Positions 38,310 to 47,045 of a stretch of 64,000 nt of DNA are shown here, in pieces. The DNA is taken from assembly GCF_023953965.1 (NCBI RefSeq), contig NZ_JAMLIX010000001.1, positions 1,612,501 to 1,676,500 on the forward strand, read 5' to 3'. The notes under the pieces were generated by a model. That model had not been told where the DNA came from. It saw only the letters and a program-made list of their open reading frames with translations, and made no database searches. This stretch comes from Bosea sp. (in: a-proteobacteria) (GTDB lineage: Bacteria; Pseudomonadota; Alphaproteobacteria; Rhizobiales; Beijerinckiaceae). The translations under genes and the position numbers were made by a program. The stretch's first letter is position 1; each line of letters opens with the position of its first letter.

Positions 38310-40298
38310 TTATTTCGCTTTCGCCGCGAGCCCCGCGACATCGGCGATGATGCCGTCGAGCGCGAAATCCTTCGGCGTGTAGACGCGTGCCACGCCCATG
38401 TTGCGCAGCGCGTTCTCGTCCTCCGGCGGGATGATGCCGCCGACCACGACCGGCACGTCCATGCCGGCGACGCGCAGGCGCGCGGTGACGTCGCGCACCA
38501 GCGGCAGATGCGAGCCGGACAGGATCGAGAGCCCGATGATATCGGCCTCGACCTCGCGGGCCTGGGTCACGATCTCGTCGGGCGTCTGGCGGATGCCGCC
38601 ATAGCTGACGTTCATCCCGGCGTCGCGGGCGCGGACCGCGATCTGCTCGGCGCCGTTGGAATGGCCGTCGAGCCCGGGCTTGCCGACGAGGAACCGCGGC
38701 GGGCGGCCGAGGCGCTCCGTCGCCTTCGCGACCGCGGCCCTGGCCGTGGCGAGCCCGGTCGCGTCGCCGAGCCTCGTCGTGTCGACGCCGGTCGGCGCGC
38801 GGTATTCGCCGAAGATCTCGCGCAGCTCTTTCGCCCATTCGCCGGTGGTGACGCCGGCCTTGGCGCAGGCGATGGAGGCCGGCATGATGTTGCGGCCCTC
38901 GCGCGCATCCGCCGCGAGTTCGGCAAGCGCCGCCTCTGCCGCCCTGGCGTCACGCGTCGCGCGCCAGGCCCTGAGCCTTGCGATCGCCTCGGTCTCGACC
39001 GAATCCGGCACGGTGACGACGGCGCCCTCGCCGGCCGAGAGCGGCGATGGCTCGCTATTGGTGAATTTGTTGACGCCGACGACGACCTGCTCGCCGCGCT
39101 CGATCGCCTCGATGCGGCGCGCGCCGTTCTCGACCAGCGCCTGCTTCATATAGCCGGTCTCGACGGCGGCAAGCGCGCCGCCCATGTCGTCGATCTTCGC
39201 CAGCTCTTGCAGCGCGGCGGCCTTCAGCTCGGCCACCTTGGCGTCGATCACGGTCGAGCCGTCGAAGATGTCGCCGAATTCGAGCAGATCTGTCTCGTAA
39301 GCCAGCACCTGCTGCATGCGCAGCGACCATTGCTGGTCGAAGGGCCGGGGCAGGCCGAGCGCCTCGTTCCAGGCCGGGAGCTGCACGGCCCGCGCGCGGG
39401 CCTTCTTCGACAGCGTCACCGCCAGCATCTCGATCAGGATGCGGTAGACGTTGTTCTCCGGCTGCGGCTCGGTCAGCCCCAGCGAATTGACCTGCACGCC
39501 GTAGCGGAAGCGCCGCATCTGTTCATTGGTAATGCCATACCTGCCCAATGTGATCTCGTCCCAGAGCTCGACGAAGGCGCGCATCTTGCAAAGCTCGGTG
39601 ACGAAGCGCATCCCGGCATTCACGAAGAAGGAGATGCGCCCGACGGTGGCGGGGAACGCCTCGGCCGAGACTTCCGGCCGGGCGCGGATGGAATCGAGCA
39701 GGGCGATCGCGGTCGCGAGCGCGAAGGAAAGCTCCTGCACCGGCGAGGCGCCGGCCTCCTGCAGATGGTAGGAGCAGACATTCGTCGGGTTCCATTTCGG
39801 CAGCTCGCTTGCCGTGAAGACGACGATGTCGGTGGTGAGCTGCATCGAGGGGCGCGGCGGGAAGACGTAGGTGCCCCGCGAGAGGTATTCCTTGACGAGG
39901 TCGTTCTGGGTCGTGCCCTGGAGCAGCCTGCGCTCGGCGCCCTGCTCGTCGGCGACGGCGATGTAGAGCGAGAGCAGCCAGGCCGCCGTCGCGTTGATCG
40001 TCATCGAGGTGTTCATCTGCGCCAGCGGAATCTGGTCGAACAGGGCGCGCATGTCGCCGAGATGCGCGATCGGCACGCCGACCTTGCCGACCTCGCCGCG
40101 CGCCAGCACATGGTCGGGGTCGTAGCCGGTCTGCGTCGGCAGGTCGAAGGCGACGGAAAGGCCGGTCTGGCCCTTGGCGAGGTTCGTCCGGTAGAGCCGG
40201 TTGGATTCGGCCGCGTCGGAATGGCCGGCATAGGTCCGGAAGATCCAGGGCTTGTCGCGCCCGGCCGCCAGCCGGTCGCTTCGGTCCTTGGCGGTCAT
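38310..40298 (-). CDS. ecm: Ethylmalonyl-CoA mutase (MeaA-type, B12-dependent)
   Basis: Adenosylcobalamin-dependent acyl-CoA mutase of the ethylmalonyl-CoA pathway, converting (2R)-ethylmalonyl-CoA to methylsuccinyl-CoA. The single-chain 662-residue protein has the substrate TIM barrel (IFRTYAGHSDAAESNRLYR, VAFDLPTQTGYDPDH, TMTINATAAW-like region) and a C-terminal B12 domain with DGHSNG (DxHxxG), ILSGSH and VVVGGIIPP. The length and barrel sequence fit MeaA/Ecm better than two-subunit methylmalonyl-CoA mutase. This implies an acetyl-CoA assimilation route without isocitrate lyase. The ATG giving MTAKDRSDRLAAG is the family start. No other pathway gene is adjacent. Confidence 0.88.
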   Translation of the reverse strand: MTAKDRSDRLAAGRDKPWIFRTYAGHSDAAESNRLYRTNLAKGQTGLSVAFDLPTQTGYDPDHVLARGEVGKVGVPIAHLGDMRALFDQIPLAQMNTSMTINATAAWLLSLYIAVADEQGAERRLLQGTTQNDLVKEYLSRGTYVFPPRPSMQLTTDIVVFTASELPKWNPTNVCSYHLQEAGASPVQELSFALATAIALLDSIRARPEVSAEAFPATVGRISFFVNAGMRFVTELCKMRAFVELWDEITLGRYGITNEQMRRFRYGVQVNSLGLTEPQPENNVYRILIEMLAVTLSKKARARAVQLPAWNEALGLPRPFDQQWSLRMQQVLAYETDLLEFGDIFDGSTVIDAKVAELKAAALQELAKIDDMGGALAAVETGYMKQALVENGARRIEAIERGEQVVVGVNKFTNSEPSPLSAGEGAVVTVPDSVETEAIARLRAWRATRDARAAEAALAELAADAREGRNIMPASIACAKAGVTTGEWAKELREIFGEYRAPTGVDTTRLGDATGLATARAAVAKATERLGRPPRFLVGKPGLDGHSNGAEQIAVRARDAGMNVSYGGIRQTPDEIVTQAREVEADIIGLSILSGSHLPLVRDVTARLRVAGMDVPVVVGGIIPPEDENALRNMGVARVYTPKDFALDGIIADVAGLAAKAK

Positions 40299-40650
40299 GC
40301 GTTTCCCCGCATTGCAGAGCAATCCTGGTATGTTGCACTGCGGCGAAGATAATGCCAGAGGCGCGGCGCCGTCGCCAGCGGTGTCGAGTGGACGGGGTCG
40401 GGGCCCGGGCCGGATCGCCTCTGGTCAAAACCACGGCCGTCATTCCGGGCGCGCCTTAAGGCGCGAACCCGGAAGCCACGACCGGGTGAGACATCTCCTG
40501 CCCGGTTGCTGACGGCCCACCCAGTCGTGGGTTCCGGGTTCTTCGCTGCGCGAAGCCCCGGAATGACAGGGCTGTGGCGAGTGTCGGCAGGACGCTAGAT
40601 CATCGCGCGTTCTATCGGACGCGATAACGATGATCTATCTCATTGTTAGG
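40299..40650. repeat. Gene-free region with a large composite palindrome (40439-40567)
   Basis: This stretch between ecm and the cell-wall hydrolase holds no convincing gene. Its main feature is a ~129-base composite inverted repeat: outer arms GTCATTCCGGG / CCCGGAATGAC, a middle arm GAACCCGGAAGCCACGAC pairing at 17 of 18 positions with GTCGTGGGTTCCGGGTTC, and a self-complementary GCGCCTTAAGGCGC on the left flank. The arrangement is that of a REP/BIME-type mosaic element. The part next to ecm carries the ecm upstream region. Confidence 0.7.
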
Positions 40651-40696
40651 GCATCGGATTTTTCCGAAAAGTGGATTCCACTTTTCGGTCCGATGC
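40651..40696. repeat. REP-like palindrome next to the SleB-type hydrolase gene
   Basis: A 46-base near-perfect palindrome: GCATCGGA at the left end pairs with TCCGATGC at the right, and the core CCGAAAAGTGG pairs with CCACTTTTCGG. It stops one base before the hydrolase stop codon. A related copy with the same GCATCGGA...CCGAAAAGTGG sequence is found between atpG and atpD. It may serve as a factor-dependent terminator or transcript-stabilising hairpin for the hydrolase mRNA. Confidence 0.75.
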
Positions 40697-40697
40697 T

Positions 40698-41582
40698 CTA
40701 GCGCGGGGAGAGGCCGCCCCTGATCTCGGAGGCCGGCAGCAGCGCCAGCCGGCGGTCGGGCCCGGGCTGCGCGACGAAGGCGCGGACGGAAGCCCTGGGC
40801 AGGTCGAGATCGAGCGGCCGGCCGGGCGGCAGCGGGGCATTCGTGATGAGCGTGACCACCGGCGTCTCGAGCGCGGGCAGCCTCGGTGCCGGCGCCTCGG
40901 GCGCGAAGGCCAGCGGAGCCGAGGCGAAGGAGGCTGGCGGCGCGGAGGTCGTGGCCGAGGCGAGCTGGATCGTCGGCTCCTCGATACGACGGCGTTCGGG
41001 GCGCTCACCCTTCACGTAGAAGGCGTTGCCGCCGGCCACCGTCACGTAATGCATGTTCTTGTAGCCGAAGCGCAGGCCCGCCATGTGGAAATGCTTGGCG
41101 ACGCCGACCGCCTCGTTGCGGCGACCGTTGAGGATGTCCTCGGCGATGGCCTCGACCTTCGGCAGGACGTTGTCCGTCATCGGGCGCGTCAGCACGCCGG
41201 CGGCGAACTGGCGGGGCGCGCCGACCACGCCGCAGATCGTCTCGGGGTAGCGCGCGGATTCCACCCGGTTCATCACCACCGTGCCGACGCCGAGCAGGCC
41301 CGTTTCGCTCGACCGGTTCGATTCGAAATACATCGCGCGGACGAGGCATTCCTTTTCGCGCGGATCGGCCTTTGCCAGCGCCACCGCGTGCTTGCGGGCC
41401 CTGGCTGGTTCCTTCGCCGCGGGAGCGGCGGCGGGAGAGGTCGCGGCCGTCTCGACGGGGGACAGGCTGCAGGCGCCGAGCGCCGGTGCCACCAGCACGA
41501 TCAGAAGCGGGATCGCCTTGCCGGGATGCCGGCGCAGGGCACCGGAACGAAGACCATGCGCAGCGATCGCGGCCCGCTTCAT
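40698..41582 (-). CDS. SleB-family cell-wall hydrolase, lipoprotein
   Basis: Predicted peptidoglycan hydrolase of the hydrolase_2 (SleB/CwlJ) family, 294 residues. It begins with a lipoprotein signal ending in a lipobox-like VAPALGAC. The catalytic domain includes CLVRAMYFESNRSSETGLLGVGTVVMNRVESARYP with the catalytic glutamate, and KHFHMAGLRFGYKNMHYVTVAGGNAFY. The last ~110 residues are Pro/Ala-rich and without a known domain. An AGGAGG ribosome site precedes the chosen ATG; the open frame extends 62 codons upstream without family similarity. In non-sporing alphaproteobacteria such enzymes probably remodel the wall during growth. Confidence 0.85.
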   Translation of the reverse strand: MKRAAIAAHGLRSGALRRHPGKAIPLLIVLVAPALGACSLSPVETAATSPAAAPAAKEPARARKHAVALAKADPREKECLVRAMYFESNRSSETGLLGVGTVVMNRVESARYPETICGVVGAPRQFAAGVLTRPMTDNVLPKVEAIAEDILNGRRNEAVGVAKHFHMAGLRFGYKNMHYVTVAGGNAFYVKGERPERRRIEEPTIQLASATTSAPPASFASAPLAFAPEAPAPRLPALETPVVTLITNAPLPPGRPLDLDLPRASVRAFVAQPGPDRRLALLPASEIRGGLSPR

Positions 41583-41697
41583 GCGGCAACCTCCTGGGTT
41601 CGGGACCATGGGTTGCCGAAGGGCGGCGCACCGGTCTCCGGCAAGGAACCGCGAAATCCTTAACAGAAAGTTGATCGGGAACGGAAGGGGGCGGGTC

Positions 41698-42171
41698 CTA
41701 GTTTCCCGAACCCGGCAGGCGCGGCAGCGGCAGGAAGGCGACGCCCTCCTCATGCAGCATGCGGGCATCCTCGGAGGTCGCCTCGCCGTAGATGGCGCGC
41801 TCCTGTGTCTCGCCGTGATGGATCTTCAACGCCTCCTCGGCGAAGCGCTTGCCGACATGCTCGGCGTTCTCGCTGACATGCCGGTGCAGCGCGCTCACCA
41901 TCTCGCGAAAAGCCTTCTCCTTCTCGCTTATCAGCGCGACCGGGGCCGGGGCAGCTGCCGGCGCGGCAACCTCCGCCACCGGCTCGGGCGGTCTTGGGCC
42001 GCGATCGCTGCGGGCGACGCTCGGCGCCATGATGGCACGCTCGACCTTGCCGCTGCCGCAGACGGGACAGGTGACGAAGCCGCGCCGCAGCTGATCCTCG
42101 AAGCCGGCCGAGGACGGGAACCAGCTCTCGAATTCATGGGCGTTGTCGCAGATGAGGGCGTAGCGGATCAT
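41698..42171 (-). CDS. DUF1178 family protein
   Basis: Conserved alphaproteobacterial/betaproteobacterial protein of 157 residues with no known function. It begins MIRYALICDNAHEFESWFPSS, the family hallmark, and has a CPVCGSGKVERAIMAPSV zinc-ribbon-like segment; a cysteine in the first strand may complete a metal site. The C-terminal part, with FREMVSALHRHVSENAEHVGKRFAEEA, is helical. It lies just left of grxC on the same strand, separated by 50 bases, and is likely part of the same operon as comF and grxC. Confidence 0.9.
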   Translation of the reverse strand: MIRYALICDNAHEFESWFPSSAGFEDQLRRGFVTCPVCGSGKVERAIMAPSVARSDRGPRPPEPVAEVAAPAAAPAPVALISEKEKAFREMVSALHRHVSENAEHVGKRFAEEALKIHHGETQERAIYGEATSEDARMLHEEGVAFLPLPRLPGSGN

Positions 42172-42221
42172 GTCGTCTCAAGATGGTGGCGCGAGGCCGC
42201 CATGGCAATCGCCGTCGGGCA

Positions 42222-42479
42222 TCAGGCCGCGAGAAGCTTGTCGAGCTCGCCGCGGGCCTCGAGCGCATGGATGTCGTCCGAGCCGCCGACATGCGTCTCG
42301 CCAATGAAGATCTGCGGCACGGAGGTGCGCCCGCCGGCGCGGGCCGTCATCGCCTGGCGCAGCTGCGGCCTGCCGTCGACGTCGATCTCGGTGAAGGCCA
42401 CGCCCTTGCGCGTCAGCAGCGCCTTGGCGGCCTTGCAATAGGGGCACCAGGGCGTGGTGTAGATCGTGACCGGCGGCAT
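42222..42479 (-). CDS. grxC: Glutaredoxin 3
   Basis: Small dithiol glutaredoxin of 85 residues that uses glutathione to reduce protein disulfides. It has the redox centre TTPWCPYCKAAK near residues 9-18, the glutathione-binding TSVPQIFIG with the cis-proline, and VGGSDDIHALE. The ATG giving MPPVTIYTTPW is the normal start; an alternative ATG ten codons upstream overlaps the comF stop as ATGA, so coupled translation from there is possible. It lies downstream of comF, a common alphaproteobacterial order. Confidence 0.95.
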   Translation of the reverse strand: MPPVTIYTTPWCPYCKAAKALLTRKGVAFTEIDVDGRPQLRQAMTARAGGRTSVPQIFIGETHVGGSDDIHALEARGELDKLLAA

Positions 42480-42505
42480 GGCGGGCTCTTTCGTTGCGGG
42501 AGGCT

Positions 42506-43369
42506 TCATGTAATGCCTTCGCGGCCATCCGTCACGACCCGCGCGAAGGTCAGCACGTCGACGGCGCTCGCGCCTGCCCGCAGCAGGGCGCGGGCGGCGG
42601 CATTGGCTGTCGCGCCCGTGGTCAGCACGTCGTCGACCAGGAGGATGCGCCGGCCTTCGACGATTCCGCGGGCGGCCGCCGGCACATGGAAGGCGCCTTG
42701 CAGGTTGTCGGCGCGCTGGGCCCGGGTGAGGCCGACCTGCGGGCGGGTGCGCCGGAGGCGGTCGATCGCCGCGGGAGCGAGCGGCAGTCCGGCCGTGCGG
42801 GCGACCACCCCGGCGAGCGCCGCGGCCTGGTTGAAGCGCCGGCGCCAGAGCCGCGTGCGGTGCAGCGGGATCGGCACGACGAGATCGGCGTCGGCGGTGA
42901 GTTCGCGGCCAGCCTGCGCCATCATCCGGCCGAGCGTCAGCGAAAGTTCGATGCGGTCGCCGTATTTCAGGCGATGGACCAGGTCGCGCGCCGTGCCCTC
43001 GAAGCGGCAGACGGCGCGCGCCCGGGCGAAGACCGGCGGATCGGCGATCGCGGCCGGCGACATGAGGCCGGTGCCGAGATCGACGGGGAAGGGCGTGCCG
43101 AGGCGCTCGCAATAGGGGCGCTCGATGAAGCCGATGCCGTTCCAGCAGGCCGGGCAGAGGGCCTGAGCCTCGCCGGTCGCGGCCCGGCAGGCGATGCATG
43201 TCGGTGGATAGACGATCCCGACCAGCCCGCGCAGCCCGGCCGCGAGAGCGACGTGGCCGCGCCGCATGGAGCGGCGCCAGAGCCCCGTCGCCGCGAGGCG
43301 CGGCAGCCGGGCGCGCCCGTGGTCGCGGGCAGCGTCCTCGTCTTGCGTCTCGATGAGCCACTCCGTCAT
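42506..43369 (-). CDS. ComF family phosphoribosyltransferase-like protein
   Basis: Cytoplasmic protein of 287 residues related to ComF/GntX. A paired-cysteine zinc finger (YPPTCIACRA...LCPACW) comes first, followed by a type I phosphoribosyltransferase domain with the PRPP loop RRILLVDDVLTTGATANAA. In naturally competent bacteria ComF is involved in DNA uptake; in most others its role is unknown. The ATG giving MTEWLIETQDEDAA was chosen from several in-frame options because it removes a low-complexity N-terminal extension. A shorter start at MRRGHVALAAG is possible. Confidence 0.87.
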   Translation of the reverse strand: MTEWLIETQDEDAARDHGRARLPRLAATGLWRRSMRRGHVALAAGLRGLVGIVYPPTCIACRAATGEAQALCPACWNGIGFIERPYCERLGTPFPVDLGTGLMSPAAIADPPVFARARAVCRFEGTARDLVHRLKYGDRIELSLTLGRMMAQAGRELTADADLVVPIPLHRTRLWRRRFNQAAALAGVVARTAGLPLAPAAIDRLRRTRPQVGLTRAQRADNLQGAFHVPAAARGIVEGRRILLVDDVLTTGATANAAARALLRAGASAVDVLTFARVVTDGREGIT

Positions 43370-43660
43370 GCGCGTGCCGTTGCCCGAGCGTCGAACCCGG
43401 CCGGACGCCTTTCCGGCGGGGTGCAGCAGCATCGGCTGCCGCGCGCGCGAGGGCAACCGCGGATGTGAGCGTCGGGCATCCGCCTGCAGGGGGTGAGAGG
43501 CGTGATGGCCGGGATTTCCCGGCGGGAGGTGGATATGTCGATGTCTTGCGCGGTTTTTCCGCAAGGGTCGGAGCGGCGGGGCATCTTTATGTCCCGGTGC
43601 CGCAAAAAGCTGTTGCGGCGGGGCGGCTCTGCGACTACATAGGCGCCCTCGGCTGGAGCT

Positions 43661-43736
43661 GCTCCCTTCGTCTAGCGGTCTAGGACGTCGCCCTCTCACG
43701 GCGAAAACAGGGGTTCGAGTCCCCTAGGGAGCGCCA
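43661..43736 (+). tRNA. tRNA-Glu (anticodon CTC), CCA encoded
   Basis: Complete cloverleaf of 76 bases. Acceptor arms are GCTCCCT and AGGGAGC with encoded GCCA end; the anticodon stem TCGCC/GGCGA encloses loop CTCTCAC with anticodon CTC, which reads GAG codons; the T-arm is CAGGGGTTCGAGTCCCCTA. Its 3' end is the attachment site of the mobile element to the right: the last 17 bases recur near 50.59 kb. The element regenerates the 3' end, so the tRNA stays functional. Confidence 0.95.
43720..43736 (+). repeat. attL core (3' end of tRNA-Glu)
   Basis: Seventeen bases, TCCCCTAGGGAGCGCCA, covering part of the T-arm, the acceptor strand and CCA of tRNA-Glu. The identical 17-mer recurs at the far end of the element, while the bases on either side differ. 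This is the usual signature of tRNA-targeted integration by a tyrosine recombinase. Confidence 0.9.
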
Positions 43737-43800
43737 AAGTCGGCCTAAGCCATTGGAATGGCTTAACCTCCTGAGATGTCATAGGTTTCTTGGCTCAGAC

Positions 43801-43823
43801 TGTTACACATCGGTGTTACACAT
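43801..43823 (+). promoter_or_regulatory. Paired TGTTACACAT direct repeats at the integrase start
   Basis: Two copies of TGTTACACAT with a 13-base period; the second runs into the integrase ATG. The same TGTTACACA word occurs near the other end of the element inside a palindrome. Location and repetition fit arm-type integrase sites or an operator for the integrase gene. Confidence 0.55.
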
Positions 43824-45648
43824 GAGCGGGGAAATCGTGCCTGCGGATGCCTATCTGCACCAGCGCGGCAAGGGCGGTGTCTTCTACCTGAACATGCGCG
43901 TTCCGGCGGATGTCGCGGCGGCGTTCGGCGCTGCGAAGGTGCTCGTCAGTCTCAAGACGAAGAGCCGTGTCGAGGCCCGCAAGCTGCGGAACATCAAGCT
44001 CGGCGAGCTGGAAACGACTTTCGATGAGCTGCGCCGCACCGGCAAGGCTGAACAGGCCCTCGCCGACAAGGCAGTGGGCAGGGACATATCCAAGCTGAGC
44101 CGGGCCGAGTTGGAACGGCTGGTGACGGGCTATTACCGGGACGTGCTGCGGCCTGCCGCTGTCATCCTGCCTGTCGACGGCGAAGACCGCGATGAGTTGG
44201 TCGCCGGGTGGAACGACACCCTTTCTCACGTGGCGGACCGCCGGGACGAAGAGGGCAACGAGCGGGTTCAGAGCACCACTGACCATATCCTGCTCAGGGC
44301 CGGATGGCCGAGCACCCGGAGCAAGGTCGGCACCATCGTGCGGCACCTCCCCACGGTCGACGTAGACCGGACCGCAGAGCAATACGGGGCGCTGCTGGAC
44401 TTGGTACGGCGCGGCAGTGTCGAGGGCAGCCGCCTTGCCTTGGCTGAGTTGAAGGGCGAGGCGTTCACGCCGGCCGATCCTCTGTTCGCTGGGGAGTTCA
44501 ACCTTGCGGAGGCCACCGACAAGCTGGGGCCGCTGCTCTCTGAGGCGCTGGCGGCATGGAAGGAAGGCGGCGGCCTCCGGGGCAGCCGCAAGCCCCGCGA
44601 GCTGACCGCTATGGAGGCCGCGAGCGCCGTCAAACGGTTCACTGAGCTGCACGGGGATATCCGCGTCGGCGAGATCACCAAGAAGCGGGTTCAGGAGTTC
44701 GCCGCCGCCATCTCGGCGATGCCCGCACGGCTGCCGAAGAAGCTGGCGAAGCTCGCCCTGCCGGAACTGCTCCGGGAGGACTTGAGCGGGTTTCCGACGA
44801 GGGCGCCGGCCACGATCAACAAGACCTCTCAGCTTCTCGCCGCGATTGTCGAGGATGCCCGGAAGCGGAGCCAGCTTGAAGAGGCCGCCGGGTGGCCGAA
44901 CCATTTCCCGGCCGCCCGGATCTAAGAGGACGACAACGAGGAGCGAGACCGCGAGCCGTTCAGCTCTGACGATCTCCGGCGCATCTTCGTTGATGGGCCG
45001 GTGCATGGGCAGGGGAAGCGTCAGGAGGGCGGGCAGGGCGAGGCGCAATACTGGCTGCCTCTGCTGGCACTGTTCACGGGCGCTCGCCTTTCCGAGCTGG
45101 GGCAGCTCCGGGCCTGCGACGTGCAAACCGACGATGGCGGCATCCCATTTATCAACATCGGCACGTCCGGCGGCCGGAAGGTGAAGACCCGAACAAGCAT
45201 CCGCAAGGTGCCGATCCATCCGGAGCTGCGGCTGATGGGCTTCCTTGCCTATGTCGAGCAACGCAGAGAGGCAGGCGGGGCCGAGACGACGTTGTGGCCG
45301 TCGCTGGGGTCAGCCGAGGGCCGGGCGCAGACGGCGGCATGGTCGCAATGGTTCGGGAACTATCTGCGCCGGGAGCCCATCAGCATCGCCGACAAGGCGA
45401 AGGTGTTCCATTCCTTCCGGCACCTGTTCAAAGACATGTGCCGAGACGCGGGAATTTCAGAAGACGTGCATGACGCACTGACGGGGCACGCTGCCGGGAA
45501 GAGCGTCGGCCGGAGTTATGGGGCCGGGCATTCGGTGGCGCGGCTGGCGGAGGAGATCGCCAAGGTGAAGGTGCCGGTAGACCTGTCGCATCTCCACACG
45601 ACGAGGGTGCGGAAGGCGCCGGTCGGATGGGTGCCGCGCAAGAGGTAG
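43822..45648 (+). pseudogene. int: Tyrosine-recombinase integrase interrupted by an in-frame TAA
   Basis: Phage-type integrase that would recombine attP with the tRNA-Glu site. The N-terminal part begins like DUF6538-type integrases (LHQRGKGGVFYLNMRVPADV); the core-binding region follows, and the catalytic half has Arg in FTGARLSELGQL, Lys after GGRKVKTRTSI, FHSFRHLFKDM and LTGHAAGKSVGRSYG with the tyrosine. Codon 368 is TAA (44923-44925), and the frame continues without shift on the other side as EDDNEERDREPFSSDDLRRIF. One base change would restore the ~608-residue enzyme. The stop separates DNA-binding and catalytic domains, so excision by this enzyme is probably lost unless read-through occurs. 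Start at the ATG giving MSGEIVPADAYLHQ. Confidence 0.85.
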
Positions 45649-45724
45649 GGCCGGCTTTGGCCTCGGTTGCACCCCCTCTTTGTTATGCTGCTAAAGGAGC
45701 TTTACAAGAACCTCCTACTGTACT

Positions 45725-45744
45725 ACAGCATTACAGCATTACAG
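45725..45744. repeat. ACAGCATT tandem repeat ahead of the serine recombinase
   Basis: Two and a half tandem copies of ACAGCATT end just before the AGGGGGA ribosome site of the serine recombinase gene. It may be a binding site for that protein or its promoter region. Nothing else supports a function. Confidence 0.4.
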
Positions 45745-45753
45745 GGGGACGGC

Positions 45754-46437
45754 ATGGCGGTTTACGGATACGTTCGGGTCTCGACGGATCGGCAGGCGGA
45801 GGAGGGAGAAAGCCTCGACCACCAGCAACGCCAGATTAGCGGCTACTGCCTTCAACACGACATGACGCTTGATCGTGTCTTCGTCGAGCGCGGCGTCTCC
45901 GGTTCGAAGCCCATTAGCGAGCGTCCCGAAGGTGCGAAGCTGCTGGCGGCGGTGAAGCCCGGCGACGTGGTTGTGACGCCAAAGCTGGACCGCATGTTCC
46001 GGTCGGCTCTCGATGCGATGGGCGTGCTCGTGATGCTCAAGGGCAAGGGCGTGTCGCTGCACATGCTCGACCTCGGCGGCGACGTGACCAGTAATGGCAT
46101 ATCCAAGCTCGTCTTCACGATCCTGTCGGCCGTGGCTGAGGCCGAGCGCGACAGGATCAGGGAGCGCGTTGTGGATATGAAGCGGGACCAAAAGAGCCGT
46201 GGCCGCTTCCTCGGCGGGTCGGTGCCGTTCGGCTATCGGCTCGACAACGTCGACGGTGAGGCCGTGCTTGTGCCGCATGAGGCCGAGCAAGAGGCCATCC
46301 ATCAGGCGGTCGCGATGCGCGAGGCGAGGGCGTCCCTGCGTCGCATCGCCGAAGCCCTTCAAGCGAAGGGGCATGCCATCTCTCATGTCGCGGTGGCGCG
46401 GGTCCTGAAAGACCATAAGGCCGCGTCGGCGAGTTGA
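45754..46437 (+). CDS. Serine recombinase (resolvase/invertase family)
   Basis: Site-specific recombinase of 227 residues using an active-site serine. The catalytic domain begins VYGYVRVSTDRQAEEGESLDHQ with the nucleophile in RVSTDRQ; the conserved LDRMFRSALDAM and ILSAVAEAERDRIRERV (long E helix) follow. The C-terminal DNA-binding part, about residues 160-225, ends in a helix-turn-helix (LRRIAEALQAKGHAISHVAVARVL). It is complete and small, as resolvases and invertases are, and not a large serine integrase. It faces right, after the broken integrase. It could act on a site within the element, for example as an inversion or dimer-resolution enzyme. Confidence 0.88.
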   Translation: MAVYGYVRVSTDRQAEEGESLDHQQRQISGYCLQHDMTLDRVFVERGVSGSKPISERPEGAKLLAAVKPGDVVVTPKLDRMFRSALDAMGVLVMLKGKGVSLHMLDLGGDVTSNGISKLVFTILSAVAEAERDRIRERVVDMKRDQKSRGRFLGGSVPFGYRLDNVDGEAVLVPHEAEQEAIHQAVAMREARASLRRIAEALQAKGHAISHVAVARVLKDHKAASAS

Positions 46438-46538
46438 TCGGCCGCGCACCCTCCCTTCACTCGGGAGGGACGACGACATCGTCCGCCACGACATCACGGT
46501 GCGGGTACTACGGGCCTTCCGGCGCACGGCTTTGGCGG

Positions 46539-46904
46539 TCAGTAGGTGACCTTGACCGTGGCTTGATTGTCCGAGCGCTCGTACCCACGGGCAGCCATGC
46601 AACCGAGATAGACGCGCTCGATGTATTTGCGCTGGTCGCTTTCGACCTTGTCGGCCATCAGATTGCTGGTGAGATCGAGGCCGCGATGGGTCAGAGGCGC
46701 CGAAGCAGCGGCCTTGTTCGCCTCGCCGGAGCAGATCGTGGTGTCTTGCTTGAAAATCGGGATGATCTCCGGATGTGTCGCGGCCCGGCGCCCGTCGATA
46801 CGCTGAACCGTAGGATATGACCCTCCCGGCGTGGCAGTGCCGGCTGTCTGGGTCTGGCAGCCGGCGAGCGCAGCGGCAGCAACGATGATGGCAACACGAA
46901 ACAT
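46539..46904 (-). CDS. Small predicted lipoprotein, function unknown
   Basis: Protein of 121 residues with a short signal peptide and lipobox (IIVAAAALAGCQTQ), so it should be a periplasm-facing lipoprotein. The mature part is polar and contains two further cysteines (TTICSGEA and YLGCMAARGYE) that could form a disulfide. A GGAGGG ribosome site precedes the ATG. The end, GCMAARGYERSDN, resembles small cell-envelope proteins in which a conserved C-M-x-x-R-G-Y motif is common. It is carried inside the mobile element, and no function is known. It might alter the envelope, for example in superinfection control; that is speculation. Confidence 0.75.
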   Translation of the reverse strand: MFRVAIIVAAAALAGCQTQTAGTATPGGSYPTVQRIDGRRAATHPEIIPIFKQDTTICSGEANKAAASAPLTHRGLDLTSNLMADKVESDQRKYIERVYLGCMAARGYERSDNQATVKVTY

Positions 46905-47045
46905 GGAAAGGCCCTCCCTAGCGCTCGCACGTTGAGCATAAGGGAGGGGCGGCAGTCACCTAGCTTTTGGTCCGGTCCACATGGTCCACCCCGGACCGCT
47001 GATCCGATCCACTCTGAAATGCGCGGATAGTCGGGGCTGCTCGGG

